Source of the DNA: Bdellovibrio sp.
Lineage (GTDB): Bacteria; Myxococcota; SpSt-1050
Assembly (NCBI GenBank): GCA_020725805.1
Contig: DYEF01000074.1
Span: 1 to 64,000, forward strand
Length of the DNA: 64,000 nucleotides
Direction: 5' to 3'
Below are positions 28,614 through 40,058 of this stretch, piece by piece. The notes below the pieces were generated by a model, which saw only the letters and a list, made by a program, of their open reading frames with translations, did not search any database and had not been told where the DNA came from. The position numbers and the translations under genes were made by a program. How positions within the stretch are numbered: position 1 is the stretch's first letter; every line of letters starts with the position of its first letter.

Positions 28614-30665
28614 ATGTCCGAATTTGATTATAAATCACTATTTGAAAATACAGGAGTTGCCATCTGTATCTCAAGCAAGGAAGGAAAGATATTTCTGTAT
28701 AATCACCTGTTCGACAATCTGTTCGGGAAATTCAACATCACTAACATATGTGATATCCCGGAAGAAGGATACAGGGAGGCACTGCATAAGGTCATCGACA
28801 TTGCCAATGAGGGGTATGCAGGTGTTCCGTATCCTTTTACTTTCTGGACATCGCTTGGAGACAGCCGGAGAAAATATGAGGTGAATATTTCACGGCAACC
28901 CGGTACGGAACTGTTTATTATAACGATCTCTGACATTACACGACGGGCCGAGGCATACGAGGAACTCAACAGACGGAACAGGGAGCTTTCCTGTCTTATC
29001 AAGATTCACCAGCTTACGAGCAGTTCGTTCAGGCTCGATGACATTACCAGAACGACCATTACGGAGAGTTGCAAAATTTTCGATTTCCCTGTTGGCTTTA
29101 TTCTTATGCCCGACAACACAAAATCGCTCAGGATTGTATCACATTATTCCGAAAAACCTATAGATAAAGACTTTTTGAGCGAAGTTGAAAATATACTGAA
29201 CAACGGAAGAATCCTTATCTGGGCAAGAGATAAATTCAAGACCATTCTCGTCAGCGAAAGGGCAATAAGTGAGATTACTGAAAAAGAGGCAGAGCTTCTC
29301 GGCATTTTCAAGGTTTCTTCCATAGTTGCTGTCCCAATTGTGGTAAAAGGAGAGATATTCGGATTCGTTGTATTCGGTAGAAAAGAATCATACAGCCTCT
29401 TCTTCGATCAGGTCTCGATTCTCGAAACACTCGCACACCAGATAGGTATATCCATTCAGAACGCAATGCTCTTCAACTCATCCGAAAAGATCAAGGCAAG
29501 GGTCATTAAGCAGAACGAGAGTCTTAACCTGATTTACAAAATAGGTCTGATGTATTTTCAGAACCTGATATTCGGCGAACTTATGGAAGAGGCTGGCAAA
29601 GACATATTCCGGGTGACAGGCTTTGACGGAATGACTATTATCTATCAGAGAAAGGATAAACCCACGATTTACCATTTTGTCAGGGAACCCGGTCTTATGA
29701 AGGATTCTCACGGAGAGATAAACGAGACTCAGATTCTCGAATTTATGAAGACGCTCCTTTCGGATAGGAACTACATATTTATTGAAGACATAGATGAATC
29801 CGAACTTTTTCCACCTCAGATAAGAGAGAATATGAAACGTTGTAACATCAGGTCAATATTTATTACAGCAATCAGGGAGAAGGATGCCAGAATCGGTTTC
29901 ATTGCGGGGTTCTCGATAGATAAAAAGATTACCTGCTCAAATGAGGACATTTCACTCTGGACCTCGCTCACAGTCTTTATAGAATCTCTCTTAAACAATT
30001 ACGATTTCAGAAACGAACTCACTATCAGAGAGAAGGAACTGTCGAAACTCTCCAAAAAACTTATCAGCGCACAGGAAGACGAGAAGAAGAGGATTGCAAA
30101 GGAGATACACGACTCAATGGGACAGCTGATTTATACCCTCAATCTGAATATCGGAATTCTTTCACAGGACAACAGACTCTCAAATAATCCCGTTCTGGTC
30201 AAGACTCAGGAGATAATAAACCAGATACAGGAGGATATCAGAAAAATCTCGTACGAACTGAGACCACCGACGCTCGAGGAGATGGGACTTTTGTCTGCCC
30301 TCAGATGGCTCATCGACCAGATGAAGAATCCCTCAATAAAGATAAATCTGGGCACAAACCTCAAATCAGCCGTAAAATTCCCTTATCCCGTTCAGGTTCA
30401 GATATTCAGAATCGCACAGGAGGCACTTACAAATATCCTGAAACACTCACATGCAACGGAAGCAAATATATTTCTTTACGAAAACGAACAGACATTTTTT
30501 ATGGAGATATCCGATAACGGAGTGGGACTTCCCTCCGATGAAGAAGGCCGGAAGGGAATCGGCATTATCGGGATGAAGGAAAGAGCAATCTCTATCGGGG
30601 GGATACTGAAAATCAGTTCTACCGGAGAGACAGGAACCACAATTCTTCTGGAGATGCCAAAATGA
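28614..30665 (+). CDS. PAS-GAF sensor histidine kinase, NarX/HisKA_3 type
   Basis: AQEDEKKRIAKEIHDSMGQLIYTL dimerisation box, RIAQEALTNILKHSHAT, DNGVGLP. Confidence 0.9.
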   Translation: MSEFDYKSLFENTGVAICISSKEGKIFLYNHLFDNLFGKFNITNICDIPEEGYREALHKVIDIANEGYAGVPYPFTFWTSLGDSRRKYEVNISRQPGTELFIITISDITRRAEAYEELNRRNRELSCLIKIHQLTSSSFRLDDITRTTITESCKIFDFPVGFILMPDNTKSLRIVSHYSEKPIDKDFLSEVENILNNGRILIWARDKFKTILVSERAISEITEKEAELLGIFKVSSIVAVPIVVKGEIFGFVVFGRKESYSLFFDQVSILETLAHQIGISIQNAMLFNSSEKIKARVIKQNESLNLIYKIGLMYFQNLIFGELMEEAGKDIFRVTGFDGMTIIYQRKDKPTIYHFVREPGLMKDSHGEINETQILEFMKTLLSDRNYIFIEDIDESELFPPQIRENMKRCNIRSIFITAIREKDARIGFIAGFSIDKKITCSNEDISLWTSLTVFIESLLNNYDFRNELTIREKELSKLSKKLISAQEDEKKRIAKEIHDSMGQLIYTLNLNIGILSQDNRLSNNPVLVKTQEIINQIQEDIRKISYELRPPTLEEMGLLSALRWLIDQMKNPSIKINLGTNLKSAVKFPYPVQVQIFRIAQEALTNILKHSHATEANIFLYENEQTFFMEISDNGVGLPSDEEGRKGIGIIGMKERAISIGGILKISSTGETGTTILLEMPK

Positions 30666-31318
30666 ACAAGAAGAGAATACTCCTTTGTGACGACCACGCC
30701 ATACTCAGGGAAGGTCTTAAGATACTGCTCTCAAAACAGCCGGACATAGAGATACTTGGAGAGGCTGCGGTAGGAGAAGAAATCATTGAGCTTGCAAGAA
30801 AACTCAGTCCCGATATCATCATTATGGATATATCTCTTCCGGGGATGAGCGGTATTTCGCTTACAAAGACCATAGTACAGGCAGACCCGAGAATAGCAGT
30901 ACTCATTCTTACAATGTATAATGACAAAGAATATCTTGTATCTGCCCTGAAGGCCGGAGCGAAGGGATATCTGATAAAGGAGGGAACGATAGATGAAATG
31001 ATAAATGCGATCAATATTGTATATAAGCATCAGATTTACATAGATAAGAGATTCGGGGAGGATACAATAAAGGAGGTCCTGCAGAAGCTAAAAGAGAAAA
31101 ACCTCGAAGAGAGTAATGATATTCTGACGCCGAGGGAGAAGGACGTTCTTGCACTTATTGCAGAAGGTAAGAGCAATAAGGAAATTGCAGCGGTATTAAA
31201 CATATCAGCCAAAACCGTAGATGTCCATCGCTCTAATATTATGCGCAAACTCGATGTCCACGACGCAATTTCACTGGTCAAAAAGGCTGCCCAGAAAGGG
31301 TGGATAAAAATAAAGTAA
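30662..31318 (+). CDS. NarL/LuxR-type response regulator
   Basis: Receiver ILLCDDHAILREGLKILL, IIMDISLPGMSG; HTH LTPREKDVLALIAEGKSNKEIAAVLNISAKTVDVHRSNIMRKL; ATGA-coupled to upstream kinase. Confidence 0.94.
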   Translation: MNKKRILLCDDHAILREGLKILLSKQPDIEILGEAAVGEEIIELARKLSPDIIIMDISLPGMSGISLTKTIVQADPRIAVLILTMYNDKEYLVSALKAGAKGYLIKEGTIDEMINAINIVYKHQIYIDKRFGEDTIKEVLQKLKEKNLEESNDILTPREKDVLALIAEGKSNKEIAAVLNISAKTVDVHRSNIMRKLDVHDAISLVKKAAQKGWIKIK

Positions 31319-31337
31319 CAAATCAGAGGGGAAAAAT

Positions 31338-34300
31338 ATGGATTATGAAAAGCTGATGAAAAAATATGGGAACGAGAATAATTTTATTGTCTATTCTGCC
31401 TCCGCCGGCACGGGGAAGACACACGCAATTACAAAGGAGGAACTGAGACACTTATTTGAGATAGGACATCCTGATTTTATCTCTATCACATTTACAAATG
31501 CCGCCTCAAAGGAGATGAAGGAGAGAATAATTGAGTATCTTACAGAGATTGCGGCATCAAGAGACACAAGGAAACCGAAAGACAATGCTTCATACAGGGA
31601 TATATTAGACGAATTAGAAAATTCCATTAAAAATTTTAACCGCAGGATGGCAGAAGAGATTCTGCTTGGTATACTCAACAACTATTCTTCACTTACAATC
31701 AGCACAATAGACTCACTTGCAGTAAAACTCCTGAAGGCATATCAGGACAAGACCGAACTCCCACTCGATATGAAAATACTACTTAACGAAGATGAGTTTT
31801 ATGATGAGTTGATTTTAAATTCACTAATTTATGATAACTACTTTGCATCACTAAAAGAGGCAGAGCAGATTGAATATATCAAACAGATTATAGAGAATAC
31901 TTGTAAATCAAAAAATGGTATAAATACTAACTTACTAAAGCAGATTAAAAGTAGTATAAAAGTCATAAAAAAACTACTAATTAACAATTCAGAAGAATCT
32001 TTCTATCCAGAACTAAACTTCGATCTGTCATTGATTTACAAAGAGGCGGAAAAACTCAAGAAAAAGCTGAAACAGATTCAGGAATATTATGACAATATAA
32101 AAGACGCCCCTAGAGATGCTCTTAATAATCTGGAAAATATTCTATCCGGAGAAAAGATAAACTTTGCTGAGATAGAACTACTGTATGATTATAAAGAGCG
32201 CTCTATGTTTAATAATTGTAAAGATGAAGCAATCCAAAGGAAAATAAGAGAACAATATACAAAGATCCGTCAGAGCGTAGCAGCTATTCACATTTTGTTT
32301 TCTGCCCATGTCAACACAACATTTTCAAAACTTTATAACAATTATCTTTCTCATCTTAGCAAGAATAAAAGCTACTTGTCCGAAATCCCCCTGAGTGATA
32401 TTTACCCTGAATTAATAAAAACAATAAGAGATAAAAACGAAATTCCACTAAGGTTTGGCAAGGATTTCTCGATGATTCTTATTGATGAGTTTCAGGATAC
32501 ATCTCTGATACAGTTTAAGGTGCTCTCGCATCTCTTAGATTATGTAATAGGCAGAAAAGGCAAAGCAGTTATTGTCGGAGACACAAAGCAGGCTATTTAC
32601 GGATTCAGAGATGGCGATTATAAAATGCTCTCAGAACTAATAGAAAAGAAGGAAGAAAAGATAATAACACTCGAAACGAACTTTAGAAGTAGAGAAGAGA
32701 TTGTAAGGTTTGTGGGCAATCTTTTTCCAAAAAAGAAGAATGTCGAGGAAATTTGTAATACTCTTGATTTTAAATTTGATGATAAGGATAAAGAAAAAAG
32801 AGATGCTTATAGTAAAGCATTTAATAAAATAGGTGCATTCGACCTTAACAAAATAAAGGTGGACAAAAAAGAAGGATATGTAGAAGTAAATGTATATGGT
32901 ATTGACTTTAAAAAGAAAGGTTCAAAGCATAAATTAGATGATGATGCATTTTCATCTTTCGAATTAGACTACATTCTTGATGAAATCAGAGAGAGAATCA
33001 CAGATCTTAAAAAAAGAGAATACTTATATAAAGATATCTGCATAATCACAAGAAAAAACGAGGACGTCATAGAGATCGCCTCATATCTTACGAGAAATAA
33101 AATACCCGTCAAATCATATAGTAGTTTAGATGCCAGAGAACGGAGTATTTCAAAGGAGATTATTGCCCTAATGAAATATTCACTGGACCCTGAAAACAAG
33201 AGTAGTCTCTATCAATTCTTTTCCGGCACCTTGCTTAGAAACAAAGTCAATTCACTTAGCTTAAAGAAAGGATATAGACAATTGCTTACTGATTTTGAAA
33301 AAGACACTAGCAAATTCAGGTTTGATAAAGACTCAAAACTCTATAAAGAGTGTTTTGAAGAGATACTCAGTAAAGCTAATACCCTCTCAGCCTATGATAT
33401 GCTAACGCTTATATATAAAACATTTGATATCACTTCTGACAGATATAAGGACGAACAGGCTGCCTATATGACACTACTTGATGCAGCAATAAAGCTTGAG
33501 AGGGAAGAAGATAATACTATAAAGACGTTTATGGAGAAGTTTGATGACAAGGGCAATCAGGAGGATTTTGATACACCTGATATCTGGAAAATGAATGTCT
33601 CTGAATCAATAGATGCAGTTACTGTGTCAACAATTCATAAGATGAAGGGATTAGGGTTTCCCGTTGTATTGTATATAGTCAAAAGGGGGGCAAAAGGTGA
33701 TAACAACCGCGAATTGGGTAAAATTAAGATAGAAGATAAAACATATCTGATAAAGAAAAACTCAGAAAATCTGGATGCACTGAAGACCATAGGAAGTTTT
33801 GATAAAAATATTGAGTATAATGAAGAGGATTTTATATCAGACACAGAAGAAGCGGCTGAAGCTATCAATAAGCACTATGTTGCACTGACCAGAGCCAAAG
33901 ATGAATTGTATGTGTTTTTGTATAATGAGATGAAAGACCGTAGTGGCAAGATAGGGACAAAGTGTATATTAACCTCGATGATATATAATCTATTTACTAA
34001 TGATGAGAATAAATGGAAACAAAAAGAAAATAATATATTAAGATACAGTGCGGGAAAGCAAAAACCAAAGGATGTTAGTGACAAAAAAGAGGAGACTGTT
34101 TACAATATTACCAACTTCCCGATTCCTGAGCAAAAACAGATATATTTAAAGAGTTTTTTAAACAGAGATGAGCAGGCGAGAATAGGAACGGTTGTCCATA
34201 ATGTGCTTTCAAAGATAATATTTGTCAAAGCTGATTCGGTTGATGAGGTAATTAACAGGGCGATTTCTGAGACAGAAAAGGAAGGAGTTGTCGTTTCGGA

Positions 34301-34625
34301 AAGAGATGAGATTACCAGTCAGCTCAAACAATTATTTTCAAACAATAATATGAAATGGATATTTGAGAAGAAAGACGGCAGGGAGATAAGAAATGAAATG
34401 GAGTTCGTTGATTCAACCGGAAATATGCTGAGAGCAGACAGAGTAATAATTGATAAGGATAAAGTATACGTAATAGATTACAAGACCGGTAATCCAAACA
34501 ACGAAGAAAGAAGGGAGTATAGGGCTCAGGTTAAGAGATACTGTGAGGTTTTGGGTGATTTGCTCAGGAAACCAGCTGATGGTTTTATACTTTATATCGA
34601 CAAAGGGGAGGTTGAGAAAATATGA
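31338..34625 (+). CDS. AddA-like UvrD/RecB helicase-nuclease
   Basis: Walker A SASAGTGKTHAI, LIDEFQDTS, GDTKQAIYGFRDGD, TVSTIHKMKGLGFPVV, nuclease motif VYVIDYKTGNP. Confidence 0.9.
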   Translation: MDYEKLMKKYGNENNFIVYSASAGTGKTHAITKEELRHLFEIGHPDFISITFTNAASKEMKERIIEYLTEIAASRDTRKPKDNASYRDILDELENSIKNFNRRMAEEILLGILNNYSSLTISTIDSLAVKLLKAYQDKTELPLDMKILLNEDEFYDELILNSLIYDNYFASLKEAEQIEYIKQIIENTCKSKNGINTNLLKQIKSSIKVIKKLLINNSEESFYPELNFDLSLIYKEAEKLKKKLKQIQEYYDNIKDAPRDALNNLENILSGEKINFAEIELLYDYKERSMFNNCKDEAIQRKIREQYTKIRQSVAAIHILFSAHVNTTFSKLYNNYLSHLSKNKSYLSEIPLSDIYPELIKTIRDKNEIPLRFGKDFSMILIDEFQDTSLIQFKVLSHLLDYVIGRKGKAVIVGDTKQAIYGFRDGDYKMLSELIEKKEEKIITLETNFRSREEIVRFVGNLFPKKKNVEEICNTLDFKFDDKDKEKRDAYSKAFNKIGAFDLNKIKVDKKEGYVEVNVYGIDFKKKGSKHKLDDDAFSSFELDYILDEIRERITDLKKREYLYKDICIITRKNEDVIEIASYLTRNKIPVKSYSSLDARERSISKEIIALMKYSLDPENKSSLYQFFSGTLLRNKVNSLSLKKGYRQLLTDFEKDTSKFRFDKDSKLYKECFEEILSKANTLSAYDMLTLIYKTFDITSDRYKDEQAAYMTLLDAAIKLEREEDNTIKTFMEKFDDKGNQEDFDTPDIWKMNVSESIDAVTVSTIHKMKGLGFPVVLYIVKRGAKGDNNRELGKIKIEDKTYLIKKNSENLDALKTIGSFDKNIEYNEEDFISDTEEAAEAINKHYVALTRAKDELYVFLYNEMKDRSGKIGTKCILTSMIYNLFTNDENKWKQKENNILRYSAGKQKPKDVSDKKEETVYNITNFPIPEQKQIYLKSFLNRDEQARIGTVVHNVLSKIIFVKADSVDEVINRAISETEKEGVVVSERDEITSQLKQLFSNNNMKWIFEKKDGREIRNEMEFVDSTGNMLRADRVIIDKDKVYVIDYKTGNPNNEERREYRAQVKRYCEVLGDLLRKPADGFILYIDKGEVEKI

Positions 34626-37465
34626 ATAAATACTTCCTTGACCATAATCATGATGTCATTGAATATCTTATTTCTAATGTCGACCTATCAAGTCTCAATA
34701 AGTATCTGATTGTATTCCCCGGCAACCGTCCGAGACTCTTTCTTCTAAAGAAAATCGCAGAGAAATTAAACAGACCATTCGAACCGCCAGCTGTCTTATC
34801 GTTTGAAAATTTCATAAGATTTATTGCGGATAATGCCGGAAAGAATTACAAGATCGCATCTGAGACCGAACTATTAAATTTATTATACAATCTGAACCTG
34901 AAAAATAATAATCTTTACGCAAAACAGAAAAGCCACCTCTCGAGATTCCTGCCATTTGCACAGAAAGTAATTCAGGACTACTCGGTTATAATCAAGGCCG
35001 ATTGCATCGAGCTCTTAAAAAATGACAGAGATAAAATACTTGGTGGATTCGAAAAGACAGACCTTTACAATACGGTTACCGATTATATCGATATATTATG
35101 CCAGCTCAATGAGAATCTGGAGAAAAAAAATAAAATTGCTGATGCATCATTATTTAAAATTGCCTCTAACCTTAATGAATCGCAATTGAGAGAGATAACC
35201 AACAAGTATGAAAAAGTATTCCTGATTGATATTATCCCACTATTTATAACCGAATATAGACTCTTAAATAGTTTGAAAAATGAAAACAAGGTTGAATTCG
35301 TCTACCAAAAGAGCCAATATCTTGAGCACTTCAAGTATATTGGAAAACTTTTTGATACGAAAGAGATTAGGTCTGCTTTTGTTACAAAAGATATAAATGT
35401 CTTCGAATCACCTGATACTCACGGACAGATTCTGGCTCTCAAAGATATACTTTTTAAGCAGAACAAAGATAAGAAGTTCGACTCACCTGATACACTGGTT
35501 ATGCTCCCTGAGAGTGAGACACTGAGAATACTGACAAATCTGGTTTTAAATGAACTTGAGAGTGATAATTTCAATGTATCTATCGGGATTCCGCTCTCTT
35601 CTATGCAGATGACAAAGTTCTTCAATATCATCTTCGAGCTTTTATCTGAGAGTAATTCCAACTTAGAAGATATCAGGGCACCTCTGCTTTATACGCTATT
35701 AAGTCACGAGTACACCCAATCCTTAAGAGACAAGGATAAAAATAATCTTTATGCAATTAAAGAGAGTCTCTATGAGTTATTGAATAAAAAGGTATATGAA
35801 TATATTAGTATCGACGAACTCAGTAAACAAAAAGGGGCAAATCCGCTATTGTCAGAGTTTATTAACGAAACAATAAATAAGTCATTTAAAATCAAGACGA
35901 TTGGTGATCTCTCAGAATATATTTGTAATGTAATTACTTATATAGATAAAAATCAGGGTGGAAACCTAAATTACGGCTATTTCAATATAGAAGCGGCAAA
36001 GATATATCAGAGATTTAAAGAGATTTCCCAATCCGAAATCAAAGATATCAGTGTTACACCCAAAGAGTATGCATCGGTTTTTAATAATTTTGTTTATTCA
36101 ATTGAAATCAGACCCGAGGGTTCACCCCTCTCAGGTCTTCAGGTGCTCGGTGTATACGAATCGAGGGCACTAAGGTTTAAGAATGTATATATTCTGGACT
36201 TTAATGATGAGTCATTCTTTGATTACAATTTTGAAGACTCGTTTTTGCCATATAAGGTCAGAAACTTCCTCGGTCTCCCATCAAAATCCGACTACGATAA
36301 TTACATACTCTACTTTCTGGATATTCTCTTTGAACAGGGTGAAAAGATCAATCTCTTTTACAAGAGTACCGACAGATATTCAAAAAACAGGTATCTTTTG
36401 AGATATACATTTGAAAAGAAAAAGAAAGGAGAGGAATTAAAACCTGTTCCGGTATTCTACAACCTAAACCTCTCCACTCCTGATATAATATTGATTGCAA
36501 AGAATAAAGAGATGATTGATAAAATCATAAAAGATGGAATATCAGCAACCAAACTTAATACTTACTTAAATTGCCCCAAGAAGTTTTACTACTCAGCAGT
36601 ATTAGACCTTTCGGAGAGAGAAGAGATAGATGATACGGCAGAGGGAAGTATCTTTGGCGAGATTTTGCATGAGACATTTGAAGAATACTTTAAGAAATTG
36701 AAGGGTAATAAATGCAAAACAATTGATAAGAATAAAATATTCGAAATTCTTAAAGAAAAGTTCAAAAACAAAGTAAAGTTCAAAAGCAAAAAATACCTCT
36801 TTGACTATGCGATGCTCGAGGTGATACTTGAGAATTTTATTAAGAAGTGTGAAGAAAATGAATTGCTGAATAACGGGAAGATAGATTGCACAGAGAGTGA
36901 TCTTGAATTCTATTTTTCTATTGGCAATCAGAAAATAAAACTAAAAGGAAGGGTCGACAGGATTGATATTCTCGAGGATGGCACAATGCATATAATAGAC
37001 TACAAGTTTGCAGACGGCAAGTATTACAAAACGGTGAATAAGGAGATCACAACTACAAAGTCGAAAATTAAGGACGAAAAAGAATTAGTTGAGTTAATTC
37101 AAATGCGTGAGGAATATGTAAAAAAGAACAATAATATCCAGCTTCCGTTTTATATCTATCTTGCACAAAACAACAAAGACCTGAGTAAGAAGGCTAAGGA
37201 TTTCAAGGCAACATTTCTGTTTCTTAGAAATACCGATAAAGATTTTATTGATACTATACCTATCAAGCCAAAAACAGAGGGCAAAGGTAAATATAATAAA
37301 GAAGAAGAGGTTCTGAAATTAGACGATTATATAACCATAGTTGAATCTCTTATTAGTGAAATCCTAAATCCTGATATTCCGTTCTTCCCGGTTGAGACAA
37401 AAGGCTGTGAATACTGCGATTTCTACTCCCTCTGCCACAGAAATATAACTGAAGATAATCAATGA
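34622..37465 (+). CDS. AddB-like PD-(D/E)XK nuclease
   Basis: CPKKFYY and C-terminal GCEYCDFYSLCHR (likely 4Fe-4S cysteines), nuclease motif MHIIDYKFADGKYY; ATGA-coupled to AddA-like gene. Confidence 0.85.
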   Translation: MNKYFLDHNHDVIEYLISNVDLSSLNKYLIVFPGNRPRLFLLKKIAEKLNRPFEPPAVLSFENFIRFIADNAGKNYKIASETELLNLLYNLNLKNNNLYAKQKSHLSRFLPFAQKVIQDYSVIIKADCIELLKNDRDKILGGFEKTDLYNTVTDYIDILCQLNENLEKKNKIADASLFKIASNLNESQLREITNKYEKVFLIDIIPLFITEYRLLNSLKNENKVEFVYQKSQYLEHFKYIGKLFDTKEIRSAFVTKDINVFESPDTHGQILALKDILFKQNKDKKFDSPDTLVMLPESETLRILTNLVLNELESDNFNVSIGIPLSSMQMTKFFNIIFELLSESNSNLEDIRAPLLYTLLSHEYTQSLRDKDKNNLYAIKESLYELLNKKVYEYISIDELSKQKGANPLLSEFINETINKSFKIKTIGDLSEYICNVITYIDKNQGGNLNYGYFNIEAAKIYQRFKEISQSEIKDISVTPKEYASVFNNFVYSIEIRPEGSPLSGLQVLGVYESRALRFKNVYILDFNDESFFDYNFEDSFLPYKVRNFLGLPSKSDYDNYILYFLDILFEQGEKINLFYKSTDRYSKNRYLLRYTFEKKKKGEELKPVPVFYNLNLSTPDIILIAKNKEMIDKIIKDGISATKLNTYLNCPKKFYYSAVLDLSEREEIDDTAEGSIFGEILHETFEEYFKKLKGNKCKTIDKNKIFEILKEKFKNKVKFKSKKYLFDYAMLEVILENFIKKCEENELLNNGKIDCTESDLEFYFSIGNQKIKLKGRVDRIDILEDGTMHIIDYKFADGKYYKTVNKEITTTKSKIKDEKELVELIQMREEYVKKNNNIQLPFYIYLAQNNKDLSKKAKDFKATFLFLRNTDKDFIDTIPIKPKTEGKGKYNKEEEVLKLDDYITIVESLISEILNPDIPFFPVETKGCEYCDFYSLCHRNITEDNQ

Positions 37466-37509
37466 TTTTTCTTGCCAAAAATTAATTTTGGCTCAAAATC
37501 GGATGCCCT

Positions 37510-38742
37510 ATGCCGTTTAGCATAATAGTATTATTTATTGTTTTTATTTTAATAGCCGTCCGCAGAATAGGAAATGTCCGTCTTGAACTCTATCAGATTA
37601 TGCTGCTCGGGGGTATCCTTGTCCTTATCACGGGCTCGATATCGCCCAAAAATGCACTTCTGTCGATAGATATAGATGTTATACTCTTTCTGCTTGGTAT
37701 GTTTATCATCGGAAGTGCAATGGAAGAGAGCGGACTTATCGAGCTTCTTGCAGCAAGGGCAGTCAACAGGGTCAAGACATCGGATAGTCTGGTATTAATA
37801 ATCCTTTTACTATCCGGTATCTCTTCCGCACTCTTACTCAATGATACGATTGCGGTAATCGGAGTCCCCCTGATTCTATCCATTTCCAAAACCAACAAAA
37901 TATCCCTGAAACTCCTTACAATGACACTCGCTATAGGAGTTACAACCGGTTCCGTATTAAGTCCTATAGGCAATCCACAGAATCTGCTGATAGCAGTAAA
38001 GTCAGAGATGAATAATCCCTTTGTTACATTTCTGAGATATCTCTTCTTCCCGACAACGATATCGCTACTCGTTGCTTTCATTATGCTGAGATTTTTTTAC
38101 AAAAGCGAATTTAATAAACCAATCAGAGAAATCAGGACACCGGAGATAAAAGATAAACCGCTTGCAAAGCTATGTAATTTTTCTCTTGGAATCGTAATAT
38201 TTATGATAGCCATAAAAAGCCTTTTATTTTTAACCCCGGTCCACATAAATCTGAGGCTGACATTTATCTCGGTTGGCGCCGCAATACCGATTCTATTGTT
38301 CAGTCCTAAACGAACTGAAATACTTAAAAAGACCGACTACAAAACCCTTATATTCTTTGCGGCAATGTTTATCCTTATGCAATCAGTCTGGGATTCGGGT
38401 TTTATCCAGAGAATAATAGAGAGTTCAGGCAGAGATATCGCTGACGTAAAGACAATCGTAATAATCAGCGTCCTTCTTAGTCAGGTCCTCTCAAATGTCC
38501 CTCTTGTGGCACTGATTCTCCCGATGTTGCTCTTAAGAGAACCATCAATGGAACTTTTATGTGCCCTTGCTGCCGGCTCGACCATTGCAGGAAATATGTT
38601 ACTTCTCGGTGCCGCAAGCAATATTATTATTGTTCAGAATCTCGAACAGAGGGGCGAAGAGGCCGTTACCTTTCTCGAATTTGCAAAAATCGGCATTCCC
38701 CTTACCTTTGTTCAGGTTGTGATTTATATGCTCTTTATCTAA
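37510..38742 (+). CDS. SLC13/ArsB/NhaD-type permease
   Basis: Multi-TM ion-transporter fold with LLNDTIAVIGVPLILSI, SPIGNPQNLLIA, LSNVPLVALILPML. Confidence 0.82.
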   Translation: MPFSIIVLFIVFILIAVRRIGNVRLELYQIMLLGGILVLITGSISPKNALLSIDIDVILFLLGMFIIGSAMEESGLIELLAARAVNRVKTSDSLVLIILLLSGISSALLLNDTIAVIGVPLILSISKTNKISLKLLTMTLAIGVTTGSVLSPIGNPQNLLIAVKSEMNNPFVTFLRYLFFPTTISLLVAFIMLRFFYKSEFNKPIREIRTPEIKDKPLAKLCNFSLGIVIFMIAIKSLLFLTPVHINLRLTFISVGAAIPILLFSPKRTEILKKTDYKTLIFFAAMFILMQSVWDSGFIQRIIESSGRDIADVKTIVIISVLLSQVLSNVPLVALILPMLLLREPSMELLCALAAGSTIAGNMLLLGAASNIIIVQNLEQRGEEAVTFLEFAKIGIPLTFVQVVIYMLFI

Positions 38743-38746
38743 CCCG

Positions 38747-39856
38747 CTAACCCTCAAAAGGGAACTTATACTTTCTGAGCCCGGTCTCGTCACGCATTAC
38801 GATCATCTCTTTCTGCGTCTCGAGATTGACCGGAGCCCCCTTCTTTGCCCTTTCAAGAGAGGTGAGATATTCCTTCTCGCCCGCTGTATAGATTCTTTCG
38901 GCTCCCGGCATTTTTTTTGAACCTCTGAGTTCCCTCAGAATATTCCCTGTAATTTTGGCAAACTTTTTATAACTTATAAAAGATTCAACATTTATCGCAA
39001 TGAAGAAGTGTCCAAGATGATAAAAGGTCTTCTTCCCGTCTTTCACACCGGTCAGCATCTTCATATAAGCCCCGTCCTGAAGGGCAGCGGAGAGAATCTC
39101 CACAACTGTTGAATATCCATACCCTTTATATCCGGCTAGTTCTTCGCCGATTCCGCCGAGCGGGACGAGTGCTGCCGTCCCCTTGGTCAGGTCCTTTAAT
39201 ACCTCGTGCGGGTCTGTCTTGGAATTCCCGTTCTCATCTATTACCCATCCCTTTGGGAGAGGTTTATTCAGTTTTGCATAGACCTCGATTTTACCTCTTT
39301 GTGTAATTGAAGTGGCACAATCGAGCAGAAACGGAAACTTCTCGTCCGTAGGAATACCGAATGTCAGCGGATTGGTACCCAAAAGATTCTCTATGCCAAA
39401 AGTCGGAGCAACTGACGGCCTTGCATTTGTGCCGGTGATTCCTATCATCTTATTCTTTACGGCCATAAGCGGATAATACCCTGCAATCCCGTAATGGGTG
39501 GAATTCCTGACCACGGTCATACCAAGCCCGAACTTCTTTGCCTTCTTTATAGCCATATCCATCGCCCTGTATGCGATATAATGTCCCATTCCGTGATTTC
39601 CGTCTATTACGGCAGTAGTCTTTGTCTCCTTTACTATCTCAAACTTTGTAACAGGCCGCTGAATCCCCGCCCTGATTCTGTCATAATATATTGTCTTCAT
39701 TCTCGAGATTCCGTGCGAATCAAAACCCATTCTGTCAGCAGCAACAAGCACATTGGCGCATATCTTCGCCTCCTTAAGCGGCACCCCCACCTTAACGAAG
39801 ACATCTCTCATAAAATTTTCAAGCAGACTCAGTTTTACCCAGCATACTTCTTCCAT
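38747..39856 (-). CDS. Malate/L-lactate/sulfolactate dehydrogenase family (Ldh2/MDH2)
   Basis: DRMGFDSHGISRM, DGNHGMGHYIAYRAMD, NSTHYGIAGYYPLMA, LGTNPLTFGIPT; start after AAGGAG. Confidence 0.88.
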   Translation of the reverse strand: MEEVCWVKLSLLENFMRDVFVKVGVPLKEAKICANVLVAADRMGFDSHGISRMKTIYYDRIRAGIQRPVTKFEIVKETKTTAVIDGNHGMGHYIAYRAMDMAIKKAKKFGLGMTVVRNSTHYGIAGYYPLMAVKNKMIGITGTNARPSVAPTFGIENLLGTNPLTFGIPTDEKFPFLLDCATSITQRGKIEVYAKLNKPLPKGWVIDENGNSKTDPHEVLKDLTKGTAALVPLGGIGEELAGYKGYGYSTVVEILSAALQDGAYMKMLTGVKDGKKTFYHLGHFFIAINVESFISYKKFAKITGNILRELRGSKKMPGAERIYTAGEKEYLTSLERAKKGAPVNLETQKEMIVMRDETGLRKYKFPFEG

Positions 39857-40058
39857 AAAAAACTCCTTCTTATCCCCCATAAACTTTTGATTTTATACCA
39901 ACTAATTTTTGAAATATCAAAGGAAAATATAGAATTTAAGTTTTGTTTGTTTACTCTGTTTTCTGCCCATGCCAACCAAAAAACTCATCGTTTATAATGA
40001 GAAGTAATTACTTATTGTATTGCCAAAAAACACCATTCTACTTTATTTTGTCTCTCTT

